From: Variovorax sp. J22G73
Lineage (GTDB): Bacteria > Pseudomonadota > Gammaproteobacteria > Burkholderiales > Burkholderiaceae_C
Direction of reading: 5' to 3'
Assembly: GCF_030317035.1 (NCBI RefSeq)
Contig: NZ_JASZYK010000007.1
Location: 305,634-369,633 of the forward strand
DNA: 64,000 nucleotides
The position numbers and the translations under genes are program-made. Of this stretch, positions 10,596-19,923 are shown piece after piece. A model generated the notes under the pieces. The model was not told the DNA's origin. It worked only from the letters and a program-made list of their open reading frames with translations, and did not search any database. Position 1 is the first letter of the stretch. Each line of letters starts with the position of its first letter.

Positions 10596-10645
10596 GAAAA
10601 TCCGGGCTGATGCAGCGAGGAATACGCTGCGGGCGCGGATTTTCA
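10595..10645 (-). promoter_or_regulatory. Ten-base inverted repeat sequestering the transporter start codon
   Basis: The arms at 10595-10604 and 10636-10645 are perfect ten-base complements (TGAAAATCCG and CGGATTTTCA) separated by 31 bases. In the transcript the 3' arm would include the first base of the AUG and the nine bases before it, where a ribosome site should be. The arms are seen directly; a role in translational control is inference. Confidence 0.45.
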
Positions 10646-10711
10646 GGGGGCGTTTGGCTGCACATATGTGGCCAAAAGTGAACTAGAGAATTCGGGTGTT
10701 TTTCGTTAGAT

Positions 10712-10728
10712 ATGCAACACCGTTGCAT
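10712..10728. promoter_or_regulatory. Perfect palindrome in the transporter leader
   Basis: ATGCAAC and GTTGCAT flank ACC, giving seven-base perfect arms about 120 bases before the transporter gene in an AT-richer region. This is operator-like, but no regulator gene is adjacent and the cognate protein is unknown. Confidence 0.4.
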
Positions 10729-10805
10729 CGCGCGGCGAGCAGAAAGCCAACATAAGCCAACGCTCTTGTTATCAATTGCACGCGATTCGAAACGGTCGCG
10801 AAGCT

Positions 10806-11690
10806 TCAGCTGCCGCCGCTTCGCCCATCCGCATAAAGCACCCCACGCGGCGCCCTGCACAAGCCCCAGAACCGCAACCCGCTGAGTTCCGCCATGCGCA
10901 CCCCCATCGCGGTCGGCGCCGAGATGGTCGCCATCGCCGCGACGCCCAGGCGTGCGCACTTGCGCACCAGCTCGTGGCTGCCGCGGCTGGACATCAGCAC
11001 GAAGCCCGGCTCTTCAAGCCGCCCTGCCCGCGCGAGCTTGCCCAGCAGCTTGTCGAGCGCGTTGTGGCGGCCCACGTCTTCCATCAGGTCGGTGAGTTCG
11101 CCATCGACCGTGGCCCACGCGGCGGCGTGGATCGCGCCGGCTTCGGCATTGAGCACCTGGCGCGGCGGCATCGCGGCGAACGCGCGCAGCACGGTGGCCA
11201 GGTCGATGCGTTCGATCCACGCGCGTGGCGGCACGCGCTGCGGCGCAAGGTCGAGCCCCGCGAAGCTCTCGACGCCGCACACGCCGCAGCCGGTGCGGCC
11301 CGCGAGGCTGCGGCGACGGTCTTTCAGGCGCTCGAAGCTGCGGGTGGAAACCTCCAGCTGCACCTCGATGCCGGGCATGCCTTCGGGCAGGCCGGCGTCG
11401 CAGGCATCGACCACCCGCACCTCGATGCCGCGGCAATCGGCGGCGGCGTCGAGGATGCCCTCGCTGAGCGCGAAGCCCAGCGCGAAGGCCTCGAGGTCTT
11501 GCGGCGTGGCCATCATCACCGCGTGCGACACGCCGTTGAACACCAGCGCCACCGGCACCTCGGCGGCCAGCGTGTCGTCACGCACCACGCCTTCGGGCGC
11601 GAGGCCGCGCTCGCCGAAGACATGCACGGCATGCCGCGCGAGCGACGGCAACGAATCGGGGTCTGGAGTGTCTTGCATGGCCGCGGCCAT
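10806..11690 (-). CDS. fdhD: FdhD, sulfurtransferase for formate dehydrogenase maturation
   Basis: FdhD carries sulfur from a cysteine desulfurase to the molybdenum cofactor of formate-dehydrogenase-type enzymes, a cytoplasmic step needed for activity. The 294-residue protein shows the family core, with GRTGCGVCG placing the CxxC pair at Cys135/Cys138. Further conserved blocks are VFNG near residue 50, EDVGRHNA and SSRGSHEL, the last two forming the nucleotide/cofactor-binding part. The ATG at 11690 is used; a second in-frame ATG lies four codons later. It is the last gene of a minus-strand group, 7 bases after the small 11698-12003 gene, which itself overlaps the molybdopterin oxidoreductase. 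The neighbouring enzyme is the likely client. Confidence 0.96.
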   Translation of the reverse strand: MAAAMQDTPDPDSLPSLARHAVHVFGERGLAPEGVVRDDTLAAEVPVALVFNGVSHAVMMATPQDLEAFALGFALSEGILDAAADCRGIEVRVVDACDAGLPEGMPGIEVQLEVSTRSFERLKDRRRSLAGRTGCGVCGVESFAGLDLAPQRVPPRAWIERIDLATVLRAFAAMPPRQVLNAEAGAIHAAAWATVDGELTDLMEDVGRHNALDKLLGKLARAGRLEEPGFVLMSSRGSHELVRKCARLGVAAMATISAPTAMGVRMAELSGLRFWGLCRAPRGVLYADGRSGGS

Positions 11691-11697
11691 TCTCCGC

Positions 11698-11999
11698 TCA
11701 GCGGGGGTTTTCGTCAGCCGGCAGGGTCGAGGGCAAGGCCTGGGCGAGGGCGCGCCCGGCGTCCGTCAGGTGCGCGACCCAGCGGTCGTCCAGTTGCACC
11801 ACACGCACCCAGCCGGGTCCGCGCGTGCCGCCGATGGAGGCATCGCCCATCAGCGTGAGCTGGCGCATCACCACGCTCGCGCCCTGCCCCAGCCGCTTGC
11901 CCAGCCGCGGCAGCGACATGCCGCCCTCGCCCGGTGCCTCGGCCAGCGCGCGCAGGATGGCCGCGGCGAAGGCATCGGCGTCGAACGCTGCGGCACCGG

Positions 12000-12003
<4 letters not shown>
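11698..12003 (-). CDS. Small winged-helix-like protein between FdhF-like enzyme and fdhD
   Basis: This 101-residue protein overlaps the preceding oxidoreductase gene by four bases (ATGA), so the two are probably translationally coupled. It has an Asp/Ala-rich N-terminal helix (DAFAAAILRALAEA) followed by a helix-turn-helix-like segment (MSLPRLGKRLGQGASVVMR), then a beta-wing-like WVRVVQLDDRWVAHLT and a C-terminal helix. Similar small proteins accompany this class of molybdopterin oxidoreductase and fdhD in related bacteria, as I recall. It could be a transcriptional regulator or a dedicated chaperone; the sequence does not decide. Confidence 0.8.
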
Positions 12004-14348
<2,345 letters not shown>

Positions 14349-14454
14349 GGCGGGAGTGTTCGCCGCTGGGGGGCCGCAGTCAAATTGGATCCGCACATGC
14401 GGTGATTCAAAATGGAAATGAAGCAGCGCCCGCCGAGCAGCCGCCCGTCGCAGC

Positions 14455-14769
14455 TCAGTGGTAATCGTCTTCGCGCTGGTGCCTCACGGCGGCCACGACG
14501 ATCGAGTCGCTTGCCTCTATTTCGAACAAGGCGACATAGCCGCTGGCGCCGAAGGGAATCACGAGTTCGCGGATGAAAGGGCTGTCGCCCGCTTTGCGGC
14601 AAGTGAACGGCGAAAAAGCAAGGGCGGAAATACCGTGCTCGATGGCTTCGAGGGCGCGTGAGGCCAGCGCCAGGTCGCCGTTTCTGTCGAGCTCGCGTTC
14701 AAGAACGAAGTCGTACCGCCGCTCCAGGTCTTCGGCCGCCTGGCGCGTGAACCGGATCGCGTAGCTCAC
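14455..14769 (-). CDS. RelE/ParE-family toxin
   Basis: This 104-residue protein has the ParE-like layout: an N-terminal FTRQAAEDLERRYDFV helix pair, a beta-sheet core with SPFIRELVIPFG and YVALFEIE, and a C-terminal strand ending VVAAVRHQRED. ParE toxins poison gyrase and RelE toxins cleave mRNA; this one reads closer to ParE. It starts at GTG (14769) and overlaps the antitoxin stop by four bases (GTGA), the usual coupling of such pairs. Downstream lies about 100 bases with nothing recognisable before the oxidoreductase start. Its target has not been established from sequence. Confidence 0.85.
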   Translation of the reverse strand: MSYAIRFTRQAAEDLERRYDFVLERELDRNGDLALASRALEAIEHGISALAFSPFTCRKAGDSPFIRELVIPFGASGYVALFEIEASDSIVVAAVRHQREDDYH

Positions 14770-15047
14770 CGACGCGCCGCGTCCTGCCGCTTCTTCGCCG
14801 ATTCGAGCTTTGCCTTCAGGCGATCGACCACCTCGCCCGCATCCACATAGTCACCGCTGCGGCGCGCACTGGCGAGCGACTTCATGCCGCGCGTCACAAA
14901 TTCGGCCTGGCTCTTTCGCTGGAGCACACAGGCGCGAACGGCCGTCTCGACGAATTGGGACAAGGACTCGCCCTTGCCAAGCACTTGCTCGACCTCGTCC
15001 CGAAACTCGGGCTCGACACGCACGGAAGGGATGGTGGCGGTTTTCAT
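14766..15047 (-). CDS. Ribbon-helix-helix-type antitoxin for the ParE-like toxin
   Basis: The 93-residue protein precedes and overlaps the toxin gene by four bases. The N-terminus (TIPSVRVEPEFRDEVEQVL) looks like the beta-strand and first helix of a ribbon-helix-helix DNA-binding domain, followed by GESLSQFVETAV. The Lys/Arg-rich C-terminal tail (RLKAKLESAKKRQ) would wrap the toxin. It resembles YlcI/YnfO-type antitoxins. The ATG at 15047 is preferred over a TTG two codons earlier. A perfect palindrome sits immediately upstream, fitting autoregulation by the antitoxin or the complex. Confidence 0.85.
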   Translation of the reverse strand: MKTATIPSVRVEPEFRDEVEQVLGKGESLSQFVETAVRACVLQRKSQAEFVTRGMKSLASARRSGDYVDAGEVVDRLKAKLESAKKRQDAARR

Positions 15048-15054
15048 CGCCAAA

Positions 15055-15076
15055 GTGTATCGCTTATGCGATACAC
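15055..15076. promoter_or_regulatory. Perfect palindromic operator of the toxin-antitoxin module
   Basis: GTGTATCGC and GCGATACAC are perfect nine-base arms around TTAT. The repeat lies 8 bases upstream of the antitoxin ATG and 6 bases from the end of modC, exactly where an autoregulatory operator/promoter should be. Symmetry and position are seen directly; the binding protein is inferred. Confidence 0.7.
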
Positions 15077-15081
15077 GGACC

Positions 15082-15870
15082 TCATCCCCGCACGTCCTGC
15101 ATCAACAACCCACGCAACTTGCTGCGCAGCGGCGTGTCTTCGACATCCTGCACCCCCGCGACGTCGCGCAGCGCGAAGTCGCGGCTTTCGGCGTTGTGCA
15201 GGTCGATCTCGCGCACCACCTGCCCGTCGCTGTAGACGAAGGCCACGTCGGCCAGGGCGAGCACGTCCTCGATGTCGTGCGTGATCATCAGCACCGGAAT
15301 GCCCCAGTCCTTGCGCACCTGCGCGAGCTCGTTGCGCAGCTCGGCGCGCAGCATGGGGTTGAGCGCGGCGAAGGGTTCGTCGAGCAGCAGCACCTGCGGC
15401 TCGCAGGCCAGCGCGCGGGCCAGGGCCACGCGCTGCTGCTGTCCGCCCGACAGGTTGCGCGGGCGGCTGTCGGCCAGCGCCGCCAGGCCGAAGCTGTCGA
15501 GCAGGGCCTGCACGCGCTCGGCGTCCCTGGCGGCGGGCTTGCGGCGGTGCCAGGCGGTGAGGCCGAAGGCCACGTTCTGGCGCACCGTGAGGTGCGGGAA
15601 CAGCGCGTAGTCCTGGAACAGGTAGCCCACGCGGCGCGACGGCGCGGGCACGTCGATGCGCCGGGCCGAGTCGTACAGCGTGCGCCCGTCCAGCCGCACA
15701 TGGCCCGAGGTGGGGTGCAGCAGGCCGGCAATGGCCTGCAGCGTGAGCGACTTGCCCGCGCCCGAGGGGCCGTAGAGCGCGGCGAAGGGAACGTCGGTCT
15801 GAAAGCGCACGGCCAGGTCGAAGCGGCGCGCCCCGTCCTGCACCGACAGCTTCAGATCGACGTCGATCAT
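15082..15870 (-). CDS. modC: Molybdate ABC transporter ATP-binding protein ModC (no TOBE domain)
   Basis: ModC powers molybdate import. The 262-residue protein has Walker A GPSGAGKS (34-41), Q-loop YLFQDYALFPH, signature LSGGQQQR, Walker B VLLLDEP and switch ITHD. E. coli ModC is about 350 residues because of a C-terminal Mop/TOBE domain that binds oxyanion. Here the protein ends soon after the ATPase fold (VVREIDLHNAES), so that domain is absent. The start ATG overlaps the modA stop by four bases (ATGA). It is the last gene of modB-modA-modC. Confidence 0.95.
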   Translation of the reverse strand: MIDVDLKLSVQDGARRFDLAVRFQTDVPFAALYGPSGAGKSLTLQAIAGLLHPTSGHVRLDGRTLYDSARRIDVPAPSRRVGYLFQDYALFPHLTVRQNVAFGLTAWHRRKPAARDAERVQALLDSFGLAALADSRPRNLSGGQQQRVALARALACEPQVLLLDEPFAALNPMLRAELRNELAQVRKDWGIPVLMITHDIEDVLALADVAFVYSDGQVVREIDLHNAESRDFALRDVAGVQDVEDTPLRSKLRGLLMQDVRG

Positions 15871-16625
15871 GGCTTGCCGAAGCCGTAGCGGGTGAGCACT
15901 TCCTGCGCGGCGGGGCTCGACAGGAAGGCGATGAAATCGCCGGCCAGCGCCTTCTGCTTGCTGTCGGCCACCACGGCGATGGGGTAGGTCACGGGCGTGT
16001 GGCCGGTGGGGGTGAAGGCGATCTTCACCTTGTCGCCGGCCACGGCCGCGTCGGTGCGGTAGACGAAGCCGGCCTCGACCTCGCCGCGGCTCACGTAATC
16101 GAGCACCTGGCGCACGCTGTCGGCCTGCACGAACTTGGGCTCCAGCGTGGTCCACAGGTTGGCGCCGTCGAGCACCTGCTTGGTGTAGCGGCCGACCGGC
16201 ACGGTGGCGACCTTGCCCACGGCGATCTTCTTCACGCTGGCGCCGCCCAGGTCCTGCAGCGTCTTCACGCCCACCGCGCCCTGCGCGGGCTCGATCAGCA
16301 CCAGGCTGTTGGTGACGAAGTCCTTGCGGGTGGCGGTGTCGACCAGCTTCTGCTCGACGCCGCGGTTCATGGTGTCCTGGTCGGCGCTGGCGAACACGTC
16401 CACGGGCGCGCCCTGGCCGATCTGCTGCAGCAGCACGCCCGAGGCGGCGAAGTTGAAGCGCACGGTGGCGCCCGACGTGGCGGCCTCGAACTTGGGCCCG
16501 ATTTCCTTGAAGGCGTCGGTCAGGCTGGCGGCGGCCGACACGGTGATCTGCTGCGCGGCGGCGGCCAGCGGCAGCGCAAGGGCCACCACGGCGGTGGCAA
16601 GGGACAAGAGGCGAAACGGACGCAT
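15867..16625 (-). CDS. modA: Molybdate-binding periplasmic protein ModA
   Basis: ModA captures molybdate or tungstate in the periplasm for ModB/ModC. The 252-residue protein has a signal peptide (RPFRLLSLATAVVALAL, cleaved near AAAQ), then the ModA start ITVSAAASLTDAFKEIGP. The ligand-contacting blocks FNFAASGVLLQQI, DVFASAD and AGFVYRTDA are present. The ATG at 16625 is preceded by a strong ribosome site (AAGGAG, spacing 6), which settles it over a TTG two codons upstream. It sits between modB (31-base gap) and modC (4-base overlap). Confidence 0.97.
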   Translation of the reverse strand: MRPFRLLSLATAVVALALPLAAAAQQITVSAAASLTDAFKEIGPKFEAATSGATVRFNFAASGVLLQQIGQGAPVDVFASADQDTMNRGVEQKLVDTATRKDFVTNSLVLIEPAQGAVGVKTLQDLGGASVKKIAVGKVATVPVGRYTKQVLDGANLWTTLEPKFVQADSVRQVLDYVSRGEVEAGFVYRTDAAVAGDKVKIAFTPTGHTPVTYPIAVVADSKQKALAGDFIAFLSSPAAQEVLTRYGFGKP

Positions 16626-16656
16626 GTGCAACTCCTTATAGGAATGAGGAAAGAAA

Positions 16657-17340
16657 TCAGCGAAGCGAGAAAAAGCGGTTCGACAGCACCAGCACGGTGA
16701 TCGACAGCACCGACGTGACGATGACCAGCAGCAGCGCGAGGTCGTCGTGCCCCGCCTGCACCGCGTCGTAGATGGCCATCGACAGCGTCTGGGTCTGCTT
16801 GGGAATGGAGCCCGCCACCATCAGCGACGCACCGAATTCCCCCATGGCGCGCGCGAAGGCCAGCAGCGTGCCCGCCAGGATGCCGGGCCACGCCAGCGGC
16901 AGCGTGACGCGCAGGAACACCGACCACGGCGACTGCCGCAGCGTGCTGGCCGCGGCCTCGAGCGAGCGGTCGACCCCCGCGAACGCGGCGCTGGCCGACT
17001 TCAGCACCAGCGGCAGCGCCACCACGGCCGAGGCCACCACGGCGCCATGCCAGCTGAAGATGATGGTGTAGTCGAGGTGCTCGCGCAGCCAGGCGCCCAG
17101 CGGGCTGCGCCGGCCCGCCGCCACCAGGATGGCGTAGCCGATGACCGTGGGCGGCAGCACCAGCGGCAGCATGAACACGGCCTCCAGCACGGTGCGCCCG
17201 AAGAAGCGCTTGCGCGCGAACACCCAGCCCAGCGCCACGCCCACCACCAGCGCCATCAAGGTCGCCACGGCGGCGACCTTCAGCGACAGCACCAGCGGAA
17301 ACCAGTCGGTCGAGGCGATGAGCGAGTTCGTCGTGTTCAT
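16657..17340 (-). CDS. modB: Molybdate ABC transporter permease ModB
   Basis: This 227-residue inner-membrane permease forms the molybdate channel with ModC. It has about five to six hydrophobic segments and the EAA coupling motif EAASTLRQSPWSVFLRVTLP, followed by MGEFGASLMVAGS, typical of ModB. The gene is first in the operon, an order (B-A-C) different from the common modABC. The upstream 106 bases must hold the promoter; no convincing ModE box was found there. Confidence 0.96.
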   Translation of the reverse strand: MNTTNSLIASTDWFPLVLSLKVAAVATLMALVVGVALGWVFARKRFFGRTVLEAVFMLPLVLPPTVIGYAILVAAGRRSPLGAWLREHLDYTIIFSWHGAVVASAVVALPLVLKSASAAFAGVDRSLEAAASTLRQSPWSVFLRVTLPLAWPGILAGTLLAFARAMGEFGASLMVAGSIPKQTQTLSMAIYDAVQAGHDDLALLLVIVTSVLSITVLVLSNRFFSLR

Positions 17341-17446
17341 GAAAATACGGCGGGATTGTTACATGATGAGGCTCAAGGTTCTCACGGGGATGCGCAAAGC
17401 CATGAGTCTCCATATACTGAGGAATACAGCGTCGGAGACAGTCCCC

Positions 17447-17686
17447 ATGCGCCCATCCGCCCAAGACACGGTTGTTCGTTCGATCTCCGGCCGCCCGGAG
17501 CGCCGCCATGTGACGCAGGTGCAGGAGTGGCGCATCGAGCGCGCCATGGACGCCCACGGCTTCGTGCTCTCCATCACCGGCCCCGACGGCGAGAGCCAGT
17601 GCTTCTTCGTGGCCGATGCCGACGCCAACGACATCGGCGAAGTGCTGCGCCGGCAGGCGGCGTGGATCGACCACCGGGCGCAGTGA
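17447..17686 (+). CDS. Small protein of unknown function, coupled to the nitroreductase
   Basis: I do not recognise this 79-residue soluble protein. It begins at an ATG with GGAG nine bases upstream. The core reads VQEWRIERAMDAHGFVLSI then GPDGESQCFFVADADAND and an amphipathic C-terminal helix, suggesting a small alpha-beta fold. It is divergent from modB. Its TGA overlaps a possible GTG start of the nitroreductase (GTGA at 17683-17686), hinting at coupling. An in-frame ATG at 17402 would extend it by 15 residues. Confidence 0.65.
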   Translation: MRPSAQDTVVRSISGRPERRHVTQVQEWRIERAMDAHGFVLSITGPDGESQCFFVADADANDIGEVLRRQAAWIDHRAQ

Positions 17687-17694
17687 CCCACCCC

Positions 17695-18384
17695 ATGCCC
17701 CGGCACATGACGGGCGCGCAGCGCATTCTCGAAGTGCTGCTCACCCGCCGCTCCGTGTCGCCGCGCCGCCTGCAGGCGCCCGGGCCCAACCCCGACGAGC
17801 TCGACGCCGTCCTGCAGGCCGGGCTGCGCGCGCCCGACCATGGCGCGCTGCATCCGTGGCGCGTGATCGAGTTCCGCGCGCAGAACCGCGAGGCGCTCGC
17901 CTGGTGCTTCGAGCAGGAAAAACTGCGGCGCGACCCGCTGGCCGCGCCGGCCGACCTGAAGCGCGCGCGCGAACACGCCACGCGGGCGCCGCTGCTGCTG
18001 GGCTTCGTGGTGTCGCCGCGCGAGCGCAGCAAGATACCGGCGCGCGAGCAGTGGCTGAGCGCGGGCGCGGCGCTGGGCAACATCCTGAGCGCAGCGCACC
18101 AGCTGGGCTACGGCGCGATCGTGCTGAGCGGCGAGCGCTGCTTCGACGAGACGCTGGCGCGCCAGGTGGGCGTGCTGCCGGGCGAATACCTGGTGGGCTT
18201 CATCAGCATGGGCACCATCAGGGAGGCGCCTCCGCAGGCACGCGAGCTGCTGTCGCAGGACGTGTGGTCGTGCTGGCAAGGGAATGCGCTGCAGGCTTTG
18301 CCAGAGTTGCCCGAGCCACCCGAGTTGCCGGGCCCGGCGCCCGCTCAGCCCATCCGGCCGTCGGAGCGGATGCGCGGCAACTGA
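17695..18384 (+). CDS. Nitroreductase family protein (YdjA-like)
   Basis: This FMN-dependent oxidoreductase probably reduces nitro compounds or quinones with NAD(P)H in the cytoplasm. The 229-residue protein has the family layout: RRSVSPRRLQAPGP (FMN phosphate contact), APDHGALHPWRVI as in YdjA/TdsD-type proteins, then LSAGAALGNILSAAHQLGYG and the FISMGTI strand. The Pro-rich C-terminus (PELPEPPELPGPAPAQP) is unusual and unconserved-looking. ATG 17695 is chosen; GTG 17683 and ATG 17707 are alternatives. The 3' end overlaps the convergent TrmO-like gene by 40 bases. Confidence 0.88.
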   Translation: MPRHMTGAQRILEVLLTRRSVSPRRLQAPGPNPDELDAVLQAGLRAPDHGALHPWRVIEFRAQNREALAWCFEQEKLRRDPLAAPADLKRAREHATRAPLLLGFVVSPRERSKIPAREQWLSAGAALGNILSAAHQLGYGAIVLSGERCFDETLARQVGVLPGEYLVGFISMGTIREAPPQARELLSQDVWSCWQGNALQALPELPEPPELPGPAPAQPIRPSERMRGN

Positions 18385-18839
18385 TCGAGCCTGGCACCGA
18401 ACCAGCCGACGCGCTCGGTCTGGCGCACGTCGAACGCCGGCACGTAGGGCTTGATGTCGAGCACGGGCGTGCCGTCCATCATGTCGTTGCCGCTGAAGCG
18501 CAGCGTGGTGGCCTCGACCGACAGCAGCCGCACGATCGACAGGCCCAGCCGGTTGGGCCGTGCGGGCGCGCGGGTGGCGAAGACGCCGTGCGATTCGTTG
18601 TCCAGGAAGGGCACCACCTCCAGCCGCTCGTGCGCGCACCGGTGCAGGTGGGTGACGAGGATCAGGTAGTCGAAGCCCTCGATGTCGCGCAGGCCCGGCG
18701 CGAACTCGGCGAACACCTCGAGGCTGCCGGGCTCGTCGGGCGCGCCGGCGGTCTGTATCGGCATGCCGGTGGCTTCGGTGAAGCGGCTGCGCACGATGCC
18801 CACGGGGCGACTGACGACGTCGGCAGCTTCCGGGTTCAT
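18345..18839 (-). CDS. trmO: TrmO/TsaA-family SAM-dependent methyltransferase
   Basis: The 164-residue beta-barrel protein belongs to the TsaA/YaeB family, whose characterised members N6-methylate t6A37 in tRNA using S-adenosylmethionine. Recognised blocks are GIVRSRF, LEVFAEFAPGLRDIEGFDYLIL, the H-L-H...V/P segment, FATRAPARPNRLGLS (SAM-pocket signature) and DGTPVLDIKPYV. It lacks the C-terminal tRNA-binding domain of E. coli TrmO (about 235 residues), as many short family members do. It overlaps the modE stop by four bases, so the pair is an operon. That linkage leaves open a role in molybdenum metabolism rather than tRNA modification. Confidence 0.85.
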   Translation of the reverse strand: MNPEAADVVSRPVGIVRSRFTEATGMPIQTAGAPDEPGSLEVFAEFAPGLRDIEGFDYLILVTHLHRCAHERLEVVPFLDNESHGVFATRAPARPNRLGLSIVRLLSVEATTLRFSGNDMMDGTPVLDIKPYVPAFDVRQTERVGWFGARLDQLPRIRSDGRMG

Positions 18840-19183
18840 GGCGCCAGCAGGCGCGTCAGCGCGCGAATGTCGGCCGCGGTGGCCAGCCGTGCCGCGTTTT
18901 CGATGGCGCGGTAATGCTTGACGATGTCTTCGCCCACCGGCGTGAGCGCCGTGCCGCCGCCGCGCGAGCCGCCCGCCGCGGTGTTCACCGCCGGCGAGGC
19001 CAGCGCGTGGTTCATCTCGTCGATCAGCATCCAGGCGCGCCGGTACGACATGCCGAGCAGCCGGGCGGCCGCGGAGATGGAGCCGGTCTCGGCCACGGCC
19101 TCGAGCACGGCGATCTTGCCGGGGCCGATGGCGATGGTGTCGTCCCGGTAGACGCGCAGGCGGAACTGGACTTTGGATTTCAT
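18836..19183 (-). CDS. modE: ModE-type transcriptional regulator lacking the molybdate-binding domain
   Basis: This 115-residue winged-helix repressor resembles the N-terminal domain of ModE: FRLRVYRDDTIAIGPGKIAVLEAV, then ETGSISAAARLLGMSYRRAW (helix-turn-helix), then MNHALASPAV, GGxxGGG and LTPVGEDIVKHY. E. coli ModE has about 260 residues with two Mop domains; here the protein ends after the DNA-binding part. It may bind DNA constitutively or sense molybdate through a partner. It is divergent to the 19287 lipoprotein, with a perfect inverted repeat between them, and it is the first gene of a two-gene operon with trmO. Confidence 0.9.
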   Translation of the reverse strand: MKSKVQFRLRVYRDDTIAIGPGKIAVLEAVAETGSISAAARLLGMSYRRAWMLIDEMNHALASPAVNTAAGGSRGGGTALTPVGEDIVKHYRAIENAARLATAADIRALTRLLAP

Positions 19184-19230
19184 GTGGGCGCCAAGCGTAA
19201 ACCAATGCGGGCCGCCATTGTCGTTTCTCA

Positions 19231-19256
19231 GCGTCGTGCAAGAATGAATACGACGC
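19231..19256. promoter_or_regulatory. Inverted repeat between modE and the divergent lipoprotein
   Basis: GCGTCGT (19231-19237) and ACGACGC (19250-19256) are perfect seven-base arms spaced 12 apart, between the modE start at 19183 and the lipoprotein start at 19287. This is a plausible ModE operator, although it does not match the E. coli ModE box. Confidence 0.4.
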
Positions 19257-19286
19257 GCCCGCGACGGGGAAACGAGGAGAGCTCCA

Positions 19287-19898
19287 GTGAAAGACCGCCA
19301 CCTGTTCCAGCCCACCCGATGGCTTTGCCGCGCCGCCGCGGCAACGGCGGTGCTGGCCCTCTCAGGTTGCGCGGGCGGCCCGTCGGCTTCGGGAAGCGCG
19401 GCACTGGCGGCAGCGACGGTAGCAGCGGCCTCCCCGATGTCCGCGACACCCCATACGTCCGCGAGCGAAGGCGCATCGCCCTCCTTCACCGTCTCCGGCG
19501 CCGTCGCCAGGCGCGCCACCTTCGACCTCGCCGCCCTGCAGGCGCTGCCTGCCGTCACGCAAACGGTGGGCAGCAACAGCTACACCGGCGTGAGCCTGTG
19601 GGCCTTGCTGAACGATGCGTCGGTGGGCCTGAAGCCCGACACCGCGGTGCGCAACCCGGTGCTCTCGATGTATGCGGTGCTGGTCGGCAGCGACGGCTAC
19701 CGCGCGGTGGTCTCGCTGGCAGAGATCGCACCCGAGTCGGGCAACCGCGCGGCGCTGGTCGCCTACAGCCTGAACGGCGCGCCGCTGGGTCGCAACGGCA
19801 TGGCGCGGCTCGTGCTGCCCGGCGATGTGAAGCCGGGCCGTTCGGTGGCCCGGCTGGCGGCGATCGAGGTGTTCGCCGCGCAGCCTTCGGGCCGCTGA
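19287..19898 (+). CDS. Lipoprotein with sulfite-oxidase-like molybdopterin fold fragment
   Basis: The 203-residue protein starts at GTG, with GAGGAGA upstream. Its lipoprotein signal has the lipobox LSGC followed by an Ala/Ser-rich linker. The mature part (FTVSGAVARRATFDLAALQALPAV, then YTGVSLWALLND, then SLAEIAPE, then RLVLPGDVKPGRSVARLAAIEV) resembles the substrate-facing half of sulfite-oxidase/YedY-like molybdopterin domains. It is too short for a full enzyme and shows no cofactor-ligand Cys in the mature region. Such proteins are often co-located with modE or mod genes and may bind molybdate or a pterin in the periplasm; the function is unknown. It is divergent from modE. Confidence 0.8.
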   Translation: MKDRHLFQPTRWLCRAAAATAVLALSGCAGGPSASGSAALAAATVAAASPMSATPHTSASEGASPSFTVSGAVARRATFDLAALQALPAVTQTVGSNSYTGVSLWALLNDASVGLKPDTAVRNPVLSMYAVLVGSDGYRAVVSLAEIAPESGNRAALVAYSLNGAPLGRNGMARLVLPGDVKPGRSVARLAAIEVFAAQPSGR

Positions 19899-19923
19899 AC
19901 CGTCAAACGGTTGGTTCGGCAGC

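Noticed and set aside
14349..14396. Upstream start for the molybdopterin oxidoreductase at 14396
   Set aside because: It would add 16 residues that do not resemble the family N-terminus; the ATG at 14348 fits the start of homology.
17400..17430. ModE-box-like sequence CATATACTGAGGAATACAG upstream of modB
   Set aside because: Half-sites match the E. coli ModE consensus poorly and lack symmetry, so it is not called as an operator.
19898..19912. Hairpin AACCG-TCAAA-CGGTT between convergent genes
   Set aside because: The stem is only five base pairs and there is no T-tract, so it cannot be called a terminator with confidence.
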